Assembly: GCF_017916325.1 (NCBI RefSeq)
Contig: NC_090140.1
Coordinates: 299,001-363,000, forward strand
Direction: 5' to 3'
Origin: Leishmania martiniquensis
Taxonomy: Eukaryota; Euglenozoa; Kinetoplastea; Trypanosomatida; Trypanosomatidae
Length of the DNA: 64,000 nucleotides
The position numbers and the translations under genes were made by a program. Shown here one piece after another: positions 9,645-19,186 of the stretch. Numbering within the stretch: the stretch's first letter is position 1; each line of letters begins with the position of its first letter. The notes beneath the pieces are model-generated. The model saw nothing but the letters and a program-made list of their open reading frames with translations, ran no database searches and was not told where the DNA came from.

Positions 9645-10565
9645 ATGTTCGGCAACCCCCACAGCGAGCCCATCGCCATTGCCGTCATTGGCGGCTCTGG
9701 CGTCTACAAACTTCGCTGCTTGCAGGATGCTAAGTATTACGATGTGCCGACACCGTACGGCATTCCCAGTGGGCAGCTGTGTGTGGCCAAGGCGGGCGGC
9801 GTGCCGTGCGTCTTCCTGCCGCGTCACGGTCCGCACCACGAGTACAACCCCAGTGAAATCAACTACCGCGCCAACATCTGCGCGCTCAAGCAGATGGGCG
9901 TCCGCTACATCCTCGCCATCAACGCCGTCGGCTCGCTGGACGACTGCTGCAAGCCCGGTGACCTCGTGCTGTGCGACCAGTTCATCGACAAGACCTACGC
10001 GCGCAAGACAACCTTCTTTGAGGACGGCATCGTTGCGCACGTCGACTTCGCTCATCCCACCTCGCACGCCTTCAACACGATCGCGTACCAGGCGCTGCTG
10101 CGCTGCTTTCCAGACGTGGCGACGGGCAAGGGTGAGTTCAAGATCCACAGCAGTGGCACCCTCGTCACGATGGAGGGCCCGCAGTTCAGCACCAAGGCTG
10201 AGTCTCTGCTTAACAAGCTGATCGGCGGGCATCTGATCGGCATGACGTCCGCAACGGAGGCGCGGCTGGCGCGTGAGGCGGAGATCGCATACGCGACGGT
10301 GGCGATGGTGACCGACATGGATGCATGGAGCGACGCACCACACGTGGACGTGGCGCAAGTGATAAAGGTGATGGAGGCGAACGCGGAGAAGGCGCAGCGC
10401 TACCCGCCCGAGATTCTGAAGGCCCTCGCCGAGAACCTCTTTGAGGACCCGGCGCACCACGCCCTGCAATACGCCATCCTGACGAAGCCGGAGCACATCC
10501 CTGTCGAGACGAAGCGGCGCATCGCGCCACTGGTGGCGGAGAAGTACCCACAGTTTGCTGCATAA
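9645..10565 (+). CDS. MTAP: S-methyl-5'-thioadenosine phosphorylase
   Basis: This 306-residue enzyme should split methylthioadenosine with phosphate into adenine and methylthioribose-1-phosphate, a step in polyamine by-product recycling and purine salvage. It belongs to the trimeric PNP/MTAP family: the phosphate-binding GGSGVY is at residues 13-18, RHGPHHEYNPSEINYRAN follows near 60-80, then AINAVGSLDD, the MEGPQFSTKAES substrate loop and a GMTSATEA segment. The late active-site motif reads TDMDAW, keeping both aspartates of the TD-x-D-x-W motif that bind the purine base. Length matches the family (~280-310). Trypanosomatids cannot make purines de novo, so the adenine produced is useful. The start at 9645 is the first ATG after the acceptor and gives an N-terminus that fits the family. 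Confidence 0.93.
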   Translation: MFGNPHSEPIAIAVIGGSGVYKLRCLQDAKYYDVPTPYGIPSGQLCVAKAGGVPCVFLPRHGPHHEYNPSEINYRANICALKQMGVRYILAINAVGSLDDCCKPGDLVLCDQFIDKTYARKTTFFEDGIVAHVDFAHPTSHAFNTIAYQALLRCFPDVATGKGEFKIHSSGTLVTMEGPQFSTKAESLLNKLIGGHLIGMTSATEARLAREAEIAYATVAMVTDMDAWSDAPHVDVAQVIKVMEANAEKAQRYPPEILKALAENLFEDPAHHALQYAILTKPEHIPVETKRRIAPLVAEKYPQFAA

Positions 10566-13176
10566 CGTGCGCGCTCTTCAAGAGCCGTCACGGCGTGTGT
10601 GTAGGAGAGGGGAGGGAGGGGCTCAGATGCGCGGAGAGAGAGAGTCAAGCAAGTGTGGCAAGCGTTAGCGGAAAGCGGAGCGAAGTGGGGTGTGGGTCGC
10701 CCCCCCCATCCCATCCCATCCGAGCACCATTCGACTGCGCTCAGGCACGGGAAGGCAACGGGGCAACCGTAGCAGAAGCAGCGAGGTGGGCAGGTGGACG
10801 TGACAGCTGCCGCCATGCCAGCGGCGACACCCTCGCTGCCGTCCTGAGCGGTCGGGTTGAACTCGCTTCCTTTGCTCAAGCGCATCTCTGCGCCTCCTCC
10901 CATCAGCGTCACCCAAACTTCGCCGCTTCACAGACCAACGCGCATTCAACTCCTTCCGCCCTCATCCCCCCGACCTCAGTCGCTGCTCTGTGAAACAAGC
11001 AGGTTGAGTGTGTTGGGGGGAGGGAGGAAGGGGGAAGGGATGCGAGCGAGGCTCCACAGAAAGAGGGGGCGTCCAGCGGTGATGTGTGCCCGCGCTCACG
11101 GGCTCGTGTACGTGTATTTCTACGCGCTTACGGCACTGCATGCACGGTGGCGCCACCTCCACTTATGGAGCGTCTCACGTAGGCGCACCTCTCTCGACTC
11201 TCACGGCCTGTCTCCACCACCGCCGCGCTTTGTTTAGACGCCCTCTCCCAGAGCCCCTCTACATTGCTTTCGGTACACGTGAGCGGGTAGGTTGGGGCGC
11301 TGGTGGTTGGGGATGGGGGTGACGAGGGGGACGAGAGAGGCAGGGAAGGCGAAAGAAATGGTCTCCTCGCCGCGAATCGCTGCGGCCATAAAGGGTAAAA
11401 AGGCGTTGTGGCACGAAAAAAAGGCTTAGTGAAGCCCACGCGAAGGAGGCGCACGTGTACGTTGCAGACAAACGGCAGAGCAGCCGTACCCGCCGTACGT
11501 GGCGGCAGCAGTGATGTATGTGTCCATCGCACGCACACCCGGGCGCACCCCTGCAGAGGTGCGTGAAAGGGGTGATGCCGATGATGGGGATGGGGAAGGG
11601 GGTGGGAGGGAGGCTGCGTGTGCTTTGCTCTGCGGATCGAGCACGAGAGAGCGTTAGCGTCCCCTCAAAGACAGGAGCCACGCCCCCCCTCTCTCCCCAC
11701 CCCAACACACACACACACACGCCTCCTCCTCTTCCGCCTTCTGTTTTCTGAGCGTCTCCCTCCCTCCCTCTCTCTCTCGGAGTAACGGCTTTGTGCGTTG
11801 GGCGCTTACCCTTTTCCACGTGCACGTGTGTCACGTGTTCACGCTGCGTCACTGCCGTCGCGCCCACTCACACACACACGCACGCACGCAATCATATCGG
11901 CACATTGGCATACTCCGCATCGCCCTTCTTGTGCACGCGGCGCACGCACTTCGCCATCACGATCATCATCCGTCACGCCAGCACACGCACACACGCACTT
12001 TTTCTCTGTCCCCCCCTCCCTCCACTCCTCTCCTCCTCCCACCCTTCCCACTACCACCACCCTGCGTGGCCCTCAGCACTCGCATCGTGTCACTGAGTGC
12101 GTGCGTAGGTGGGTGGGCGCGTGAAAGAGAGGGGGGAGAGACCGTAACAGAGTCGCTGCCGTCGAGAGCGCGCGCACGTCCTCTCTGTCGGTGTTCACTC
12201 CTCAGCGGTGTCACTCACAAACATTTTTTTTATTCAGCCAGTCGAGCTGACATGTGTCTGTGTGTTTCCTTACGCCTGTCCGCGTCTCCTCCCCTTTCTT
12301 CCACACCTCTGCCCCGCTCTGTTGCCTCAATCATCATCACCCAACACCACCACCAGCCGTGTCTTCGCATTGTGCGGCAGATCGGCTCTGCTGCTGCTGC
12401 TGCTGCGGTTACGCTCTGTCTCTCGCCTCTCACCCACCCACTCACCGTGTCCGCACCGATACGCGCTCATACAAAAAGACTTCCACAGTAACGCATTTTG
12501 CGTGTCTCTCCTCCACCCCCTCCCCTCCCTCCCCTCTCCTCTCTCTCGCGTCACCTCCCTCCCGTCCGTTGTGACTGCCGCTCTCCTCTGAAAGAATCTG
12601 TTGCGTGTGTGTCTTCTCTTTTCTTCGCCGACTCTCTTCTCGCTGCGTATCCACACGTGTGTGTGGAGGGGGGGGTCGGATGAGAGCGACAGTGAGTGCT
12701 TGCCCCCTCTCCGGCATCATACACATACGCACACGCACACGTCGGCGTCAGTTGGTGTTGCAGTCGGGGAGTGAGAAGTGAAAGGCAAAGCCGCGCGTGC
12801 ACCGCCGCCACCCCCCCCTCTCCTCTCCTCCCCACACGCACACACAAACGCCCGTCTCGTGTGTCTGCGTGCGGGTGTGTGCGTGAGACACGTCTCTCTC
12901 TTTTTTTGCCCACCTCGCCGCCATCCACGTGTGCTCGCCTCTCCGGTGTGCACGTTGGCGCCTTGAATAGGCCACACAGCAGCGAAGGGCGTGAACACAC
13001 CTACAGAGACACAGACACAACAACAGCGTGCGTGCGGGGCCGGCGCCCTCTCGTTCCCTCTCTCTTGCTCGCTCGCTCTTCCACTTTGCCCTTCCGGGTG
13101 AGAGAGGCGTCCCTGCAGCGTCGGAGAGGCGTGGAGGTGGAGGAGGAGAGGGGCTGAGGGTCGTCTGCTGCGTCAC
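10566..13176 (+). other. Long gene-free region (2.6 kb) between MTAP and the myristoylation-motif gene
   Basis: The largest gap in the window. It contains G-rich and C-rich runs, CA/TG microsatellites (about 11705-11722, 11868-11885, 12840-12848), repeated CT tracts and homopolymers (A-runs at 11395-11424, T-runs at 12223-12231 and 12900-12907). Open frames on both strands consist of Ser/His/Thr/Cys repeats from these tracts. I see no conserved protein, tRNA or rRNA. Long UTRs or a non-coding processed RNA are possible. Confidence 0.55.
13050..13102 (+). promoter_or_regulatory. Candidate spliced-leader acceptor, myristoylation-motif gene
   Basis: CT-rich tract 13050-13095 is followed by AG at 13101-13102, and the next ATG is the gene start at 13177. 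An earlier option is the T-run at 12900-12907 with AG at 12969-12970. Confidence 0.5.
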
Positions 13177-16100
13177 ATGGGTAACGATCTCTCGACGGCG
13201 TCAGGCGGAGGCCGCACCGTTGAGGCCTGGAGCGACGCACGCACCAGACGCGTGGTGCACGAGCAGCCCATCGCAAGCATCCTCCCTCCTAGTCATGGTG
13301 ACGGCCGAGTGCCTCCGCCACTGCTCCCGAGCGGCGAGATTCGCTCCGCCGCCGACGACGCTCTTATCACCCCTTCGTCGTGGTCTGCCGTCACGGTGTC
13401 GACTTGTTCCACTCCACAGTCTGTGTTTGCGACGCTGGAGGAAAGCTTGCATGCACCACACAGGGCACATGGCATGTCGATGAGAGATGAGAGCTCGGCA
13501 ACCGCCTTGCCGGCCTCAGCAGCACCGTTACAGCAGCCGCAGAAGCGAACGCAGTACTCCATGTACGCTCGACAGATGCGGCGGCGCGGCCGAGACGGCG
13601 GCCGGCTCAGGTTGCACCAGCGCAACAGCGGCGTCGACTTCCTTGTCGCCAATGAATTTTTCAGTCGCAGCGACAGCACCGTTGGCAGTGAGTCGGACCT
13701 CGGCAGCCAAAGCGCCAGTGGAAGCAGCGCTGCTGGCGAGGACGCGAACAATGCAAGAAGAGCGCGCCATCGCTGCGGCATGACACCGATGGAGCCCATT
13801 TCGCCTCACCGTCCAGGCCGTCCCCTCAGCCGCGGCCTCACCCGGCATCGGCTCTTCGAGCACTCCCTGCAGCACGAGATGTACGAAGTGGATGGGGCGC
13901 CGGTCTCCGCATGGTCTGCAACGGCGGCCGCCGTCGCCGCCACCTTAGCGACGTCTCCACCTCACGCGCAGTCGAGCAGCACAGGCAGGGCAGAAAAGAC
14001 AGCGTCGAAGGCCGTCTCGACAGTCGGCTCCGGCTTGGACGGCAGTAGCGATCTTCCACCCGCTCTCACCAGCAGCCGCAACTGCAGCACCGGTAGTCAC
14101 GACAGCAAGCCCTCTCTGGCGAGTGGGAGTAAAGGTGGCGCCACGCCGTCGCCGTCGTCGAGGCCCCTGAGTTGGCGTAAGCGACTCCTGCAACCCGTCT
14201 CGCAGAACAGCAGTGGTGCGCCCACCAAAGTCGGTGCCGCAAAGCGCAGCCCCTCCGACGACGGCGACGGCGCTCTTCTCAGCTCACAGGAGGAAAAGAA
14301 GTGCAGCACGCGCAGGAAGGGTCTCCGCCCTGAGGGGTCGTTGGGGTGGAAGTATTTGCCGCACGCGAGCGGCTCCGGGGCAGCGGCCATCTCGATCAGT
14401 GAAGAGACGCTTGTGGCGACAGGGGAGGTGCCCATTACGAAGGAATCGCTGCGCAGCATACCCAAGGTGGAGCTCAGCGGACTCGACCTGTCCACGTGCA
14501 AGGTGACCCATCCGGACTCGTGTGACACTCGCGCCGAAGCGGAGCGGCTTCGAACCGCTGGTGGCACGGTCGGCAGCAACGCACTGACTCTGGCGAATAG
14601 GGAGCGTGACGCAGGCGTTGCCGGGGAGTACGGCTCACATGTGCGCGCGCCAACGTCGCCGGCGCAGCAGAGGCGCACCGCTGACGAATATGACGGAGGT
14701 CAGCGCCGCGTGAGCAGTGCTGCCTACCCGCCTCGCTCGCTCGAGTCCCCGGCGTGCCAGAGCACGAGTACCTCGTCGCACCACTCAGGCAGCAGCAGCA
14801 GCAGCACCGGCAGCACACGCCATCCCAATCCTGCAGCGTGTCACCCCCACCGCAGTCGAGACGCTGACAACAACAGTGCCGCCGAAACGACGCTCGCCTG
14901 CCTGGCAGAGCCGAGGCATCGCCATCGTCGGCTCACGCGCACCAGCAGCGGTGGCGGCGGGCACGACCTGTGCGACGAAAGCTGCAACGACTTCTTCGCC
15001 TCGGCGCAGCAGTGCGGGCCGTATCGCATGCTCTATGGAACAGACGGCATCCTCGGCGGCAGCGGCTGTGACAGCAGCGACGACGATGAAAGCGACCGGA
15101 ACAGCGAAAGCGGGAGCTCAACCGCCTCCATGCGGGAGGCGGCGCGCATGGCTAGCGGCGGCGGCGGGGCCATGGTGCCCTCCTTCGGGAGCTTCTTCGA
15201 CGGCTCGCAGTCCAGCTCACTCCGCTCGGAAACGCCGTCGCCTGGGCAGCCATGGATAGGCGACTACGCCGATGGCAGAAGAGCAGAGGTAACCGCCGCG
15301 GCGGGCATGCCGGCACTCTACGACGGCAGAGGTACGCGTAAAGCCGCTCGACACCACCCCAACCCTGGGCTCCACCGCTGCGGTGCCAGCGAGGCCTTTG
15401 AGAATGACGCAGGCGTCCTCCACACGCAGTTACAGCGGCTGGCCCACACACTATCACGGCCCACGCCGCCGTTGCCGAGCCCCGGCGCCAACTACCCAGC
15501 TGCCCCGGCGATGCCGGAGGAAGGCAGCCAAGGTACCCGAGACTCGCCTTTATCCGCGTTGACGACGCCTGCGAGCGTCGTCTCAGGCGAAGCGGCTACC
15601 AGCCACCAGCGATTCGAAGCCCCCGCCGCGATTCGTGAAGCGCTGTCGGCCACTGCGCACTGCCATGGGGCCCAGAGTCACATCCGCGCCGCCACGGAAG
15701 CCCGCAGCAACAGCAGCGGCGTCTTTGGCTCAGGCAGCAGTGGCGATAGCGGTGCCGTCTCTCACCCGAGTGCCACAGGGCCAGTGGGGCCATCTCGGGC
15801 GTCACCGGCAGCCGAAGCAGTAGCGCCGTCGCTGCTGCCACAGCCACCCAAACCGCAGACGCCGGCGGCACACACTGAGGCGCGCCGCTTCCGAAGATGC
15901 GACGTCGAAGACAGGAACACCGACCTCGCCGAGGCCGAAGGCGCCGCGGCGTTCTCGACGACACCGAAGAGCTTCAACAGCGACGCCGGTCGGCGACATC
16001 ACCCCGGCAACGGCGGCAGCAGCAGCAGCAGCGGTGGTGGTGGCGGTGGCGGTGGCGCTCTGCAAGCATCAGTGAGTGTCCTCGCCTCAGTCCAGGGCAG

Positions 16101-17808
16101 CGGCAATGCATTGCGGCCGCTGCGGGCGGACAGTAAGGACCTCATCCTCCGGCCCGACCGCACCACCGCTGCAACCCGCCACCGCAGCGGCCGCGATGAC
16201 AACGCCCCAGGGGGCAGTGGCAGTCGTCAGCGGCGCCCGCGGAATCGAATGCACTCTTCAGGCGCGCGCCACAGCTCCTTCAGCTTTAGCAGTGACAGCT
16301 TCCTCTACGGCAAGGTGCGGGGGCGGCTGGCAAAGGCAGCCGCCGCGGCGGTGGCGGCGAACTCAAGCAGTATCGAGCGTCGGCGTCGCGCATCTGGCAG
16401 CGGCGGTGGTGGAGGCATGCAGGCGCACGCGCGTCATCGCGTCCACAGTGACACCGACTCCGTGGCGTTGGGGGCTTCCCCATCAGCGTCGCCTCGCAAG
16501 GCCGAAAACGATGGCTGTCACGACTGCCGCCACCCTAGCGGCAGCAGCGGCAGTCACTATCAGTATCACAAGCACCATGGCATCAACACCAGCTCCGACC
16601 GAAAGCGTGAAATGCGCAGCCGGCGCCACCTCTGCAGCGGGCATGGCAATGGGAGTGAGATAGGCAGCTTGGTGGCTGGCTTGGACGACCTGCTCCTCGG
16701 CACCGACAGCAGGGCAGCCTCGGGCAACCTGACAGCGCTTTACCCGCGCTCCGTCTCATCCTCTTCCTCTTCACTGGCACCATCGTCCCGAAACAGCAGC
16801 GCCAACGGCGGTGTCGGCGGCTCTGGCAGCGGCGTCGGCAGTGGCTCGGTGCGTGCGCTATGCAAGAGAGCGGCCAAGGCGCGAGACCTGTCAGCCAGTT
16901 CCTCGGTCGACTCGGAGTCCAACGGCCACCTTCACTCAGACTGGACCGCGCCACCGCTGCTGCCGCCCCAGCAGCAGCAACAGCGTGCAGCAGCCGGTTC
17001 GGCGGCGTCGGCGTCGCCAATGTACCGTCTGCCTCTCGTGAAGACGTCGAGCAGCACCAGTGGCACTGTGGCGGTGCATGGAAGTGCGAACGGCGCTGCG
17101 GCCGGCGGCGCGTGCGGCATGAAGCTCCCGTCCTTTAAACTGAGCAAGGGCATAGACATGAACAGCAGCCCCGACGCGAGCATCGACCGCCCTGCGAAAA
17201 ATGGAGTCTGCCGCCTCACCAGTGAATACAACACGGTGGCGTGCTCCCCCAACCTATTGCATCACCAACAGCAGCAGCAACCTCAAATGACGATGACGGC
17301 GCTGCACGACCTGATTGGAAGGGAGCACTCGAGCAGCAGCAACCGCCCTTCTCAACCGCCTCGAAGCCCGGCGGCGTTGCCAGCGATGCAGAGTGTAGCC
17401 ATGAGCCAGAAGGCGTCCCCCGGCGTTGGCATGACGGCGAGCGTGTCGGTCTCAATGCCGATGATCAATGGACACGAAAAGTGGCCTCGGCAACCCACCA
17501 TCGCTCCAAACATGGCCGGTCTCCCCCCAAACGGCAGCGTCGGCGGGGCGCACCTGCCACGAATGCCGAGGCAAGCCTCTTTTCGGTGCACCAGCAGCAG
17601 AAGCGATGGTGATAGCGACTTCGTGGCGGTATCCCTCCTGGACGTGAACAGTCGTGGCGACGGCGGGGCATCGGCGTCGCTGTTGGTTGGGTCAGCCCGT
17701 GACTCGAGCACGAAGCGGCGTCGCCCCACGACGCAGAACTTCACCCCGTGGTCTGTAGATCTGAGTCGCTTCAAGGCGTTGCACGAGGCGCAGGAGTCGC
17801 CAAGCTAG
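13177..17808 (+). CDS. Large disordered protein with N-myristoylation signal
   Basis: No family is recognised for this 1543-residue protein. It begins MGNDLSTA, with Gly2 and Ser6 in the positions required by N-myristoyltransferase, so it is probably lipid-anchored to a membrane after Met removal. Nearly all of the rest is low complexity: Ser, Gly, Ala, His and Arg-rich, with Gly runs (about 955-963), Gln runs (about 1266-1270 and 1365-1369), many SSS and RRR clusters and several acidic patches. More ordered islands are the region around residues 395-450 and the C-terminal 90 residues, which end with a Phe/Trp-containing segment (QNFTPWSVDLSRF) that could be a docking motif. Base-level codon choice is strongly GC3, as in its neighbours. 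It may be a signalling or cytoskeletal scaffold, but nothing proves a function. Confidence 0.75.
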   Translation: MGNDLSTASGGGRTVEAWSDARTRRVVHEQPIASILPPSHGDGRVPPPLLPSGEIRSAADDALITPSSWSAVTVSTCSTPQSVFATLEESLHAPHRAHGMSMRDESSATALPASAAPLQQPQKRTQYSMYARQMRRRGRDGGRLRLHQRNSGVDFLVANEFFSRSDSTVGSESDLGSQSASGSSAAGEDANNARRARHRCGMTPMEPISPHRPGRPLSRGLTRHRLFEHSLQHEMYEVDGAPVSAWSATAAAVAATLATSPPHAQSSSTGRAEKTASKAVSTVGSGLDGSSDLPPALTSSRNCSTGSHDSKPSLASGSKGGATPSPSSRPLSWRKRLLQPVSQNSSGAPTKVGAAKRSPSDDGDGALLSSQEEKKCSTRRKGLRPEGSLGWKYLPHASGSGAAAISISEETLVATGEVPITKESLRSIPKVELSGLDLSTCKVTHPDSCDTRAEAERLRTAGGTVGSNALTLANRERDAGVAGEYGSHVRAPTSPAQQRRTADEYDGGQRRVSSAAYPPRSLESPACQSTSTSSHHSGSSSSSTGSTRHPNPAACHPHRSRDADNNSAAETTLACLAEPRHRHRRLTRTSSGGGGHDLCDESCNDFFASAQQCGPYRMLYGTDGILGGSGCDSSDDDESDRNSESGSSTASMREAARMASGGGGAMVPSFGSFFDGSQSSSLRSETPSPGQPWIGDYADGRRAEVTAAAGMPALYDGRGTRKAARHHPNPGLHRCGASEAFENDAGVLHTQLQRLAHTLSRPTPPLPSPGANYPAAPAMPEEGSQGTRDSPLSALTTPASVVSGEAATSHQRFEAPAAIREALSATAHCHGAQSHIRAATEARSNSSGVFGSGSSGDSGAVSHPSATGPVGPSRASPAAEAVAPSLLPQPPKPQTPAAHTEARRFRRCDVEDRNTDLAEAEGAAAFSTTPKSFNSDAGRRHHPGNGGSSSSSGGGGGGGGALQASVSVLASVQGSGNALRPLRADSKDLILRPDRTTAATRHRSGRDDNAPGGSGSRQRRPRNRMHSSGARHSSFSFSSDSFLYGKVRGRLAKAAAAAVAANSSSIERRRRASGSGGGGGMQAHARHRVHSDTDSVALGASPSASPRKAENDGCHDCRHPSGSSGSHYQYHKHHGINTSSDRKREMRSRRHLCSGHGNGSEIGSLVAGLDDLLLGTDSRAASGNLTALYPRSVSSSSSSLAPSSRNSSANGGVGGSGSGVGSGSVRALCKRAAKARDLSASSSVDSESNGHLHSDWTAPPLLPPQQQQQRAAAGSAASASPMYRLPLVKTSSSTSGTVAVHGSANGAAAGGACGMKLPSFKLSKGIDMNSSPDASIDRPAKNGVCRLTSEYNTVACSPNLLHHQQQQQPQMTMTALHDLIGREHSSSSNRPSQPPRSPAALPAMQSVAMSQKASPGVGMTASVSVSMPMINGHEKWPRQPTIAPNMAGLPPNGSVGGAHLPRMPRQASFRCTSSRSDGDSDFVAVSLLDVNSRGDGGASASLLVGSARDSSTKRRRPTTQNFTPWSVDLSRFKALHEAQESPS

Positions 17809-19186
17809 CAAGCAGTCTACACGCGATGAGCCGGGGGAGGGGGGTGCGGAAGGCGGGAGAGGCGACTACACGTAAATCGTTCGCAGCAGTCGCCGTCTTG
17901 ATCTTGCGGTTTGTGTGTTATGAACACCGAAGCGGCGCCAGCCGATTCTCATGGCTGCATTCCCCCCCTCCACTCCCTCCCCCCCGACGAACTGTGCCTA
18001 CCCTTATTTCTTCACACGGGCTCACGCAAGTGTGCGCAGCTACGGGCCATGTAAACGCGCGTGTGTGCTGCTGCGGACCCTCGGGCGCTCCATGTGCCTG
18101 CCACCCGACCTGTCCTGCGTGAAATGATCGATGCATATTCGTTGATGGCCGTGGACGACGTTCTGTAGCTCCTTTTGCAGATTCCTCTTACGACCCCCCT
18201 CCTCCCTTCACCCAACTCTAGTCGGCCTCCCCTTCACGGCCACATGCATCCCCCTCAGCGCCTCTCAGCTACTTCGTAAAGGTGTGTGGGTGTGTAAGTT
18301 TGGGAGAGAGAGGAGGGGATGGGAGTGGGCGCACGTGTATATGTGTGTATATGTCTTTGTGATTTTGTGGGCGCGGGGGGGAGGGGGGAGGGGGAGGAGG
18401 AGGCGGAACGACGCTCCCCGCCCTCTCTCCTGCAGCTTCTGTCATGTGTCCATCTGAGAGGTCGCACTTTCCCTCTCCCTCCCCTCTCTCCCCCTTCTCC
18501 GCATGTCTGCGTGCGGGTGTGTGAGCTCTATGCGCACCCCTGTGCCTTTAGGCATGCAAAAAGAAAAAGAAAAGGGAAAGTGTGCGCCTGCCGCATTGCG
18601 CTGCTCGCCCATCCGCTTCTCGGGTGTGCATCTCAGGGAAGGAGAGGAAGAGCAAAAGTGTCACGGCTCAAGCGCGGATGCTCAAGCGCGTTGTCTGGCC
18701 TCACCCGGCACTGTGGCGTGATGGCCACCGCTGGTGATTTATCCATCTACCCAACGCGCACAGGCGTGACCGGCACAGCCGTGCACCTCGACGCCTGCAC
18801 ACGGCACTCGCCATCCTCCTCTCTCTTCCTATCACACACGCACACACACATATATACACACACACGTGAGAATACACATCGTCATCGCTGCGCGGAAAAG
18901 AAATTAACGCGAGCGTGATCGAGCATAGAACACCATTGAGAGGAAGGGCGCTCCAGCTCCTCGGTCAGCAGAAGCCGTCCTGCATTCCTGACAGAGCCCA
19001 TACCCCGCCACCCCCCCCTTTTACCCCTCCCACCCTTTTTTTTACGTCCCCTCACCCTCCCTCGCGCCGGTCGTCATACGCGCTGACTCATCACGGTCAA
19101 ACGGCGCGAGCTCCCCTCACCCTTCCCTTACGTTTCCGTTTCATATCCGTCGTGCAAGCGCGCCCGCGCGTAAACACTCGTGTCTC
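17809..19186 (+). other. Intergenic region, myristoylation-motif gene to C2HC gene
   Basis: Contains a G-rich block at 18375-18394 with G-quadruplex potential, a CA/TA tract at 18836-18865, an A-rich patch at 18558-18575 and C/T tracts from 19005 on. No coding sequence recognised on either strand. Confidence 0.6.
19009..19158 (+). promoter_or_regulatory. Candidate spliced-leader acceptors, C2HC gene
   Basis: C-run and T-run tracts over 19009-19072 lead to AG at 19109-19110. A second tract, 19111-19140, leads to AG at 19157-19158, only 28 bases before ATG 19187. Neither leaves an upstream ATG. Confidence 0.5.

Noticed and set aside
9295..10221. 308-codon plus-strand frame overlapping MTAP
   Set aside because: It covers the MTAP gene in another frame and reads as Ser/Arg/Thr repeats; MTAP is unambiguous.
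11793..12491. 232-codon plus-strand frame in the long gap
   Set aside because: Its His/Thr/Ser/Arg composition comes from CA and CT microsatellites; no domain or plausible start context.
18700..18830. Possible SIDER-type retroposon remnant
   Set aside because: The stretch is less repetitive than its surroundings, but I cannot recall the SIDER signature reliably enough to match it.
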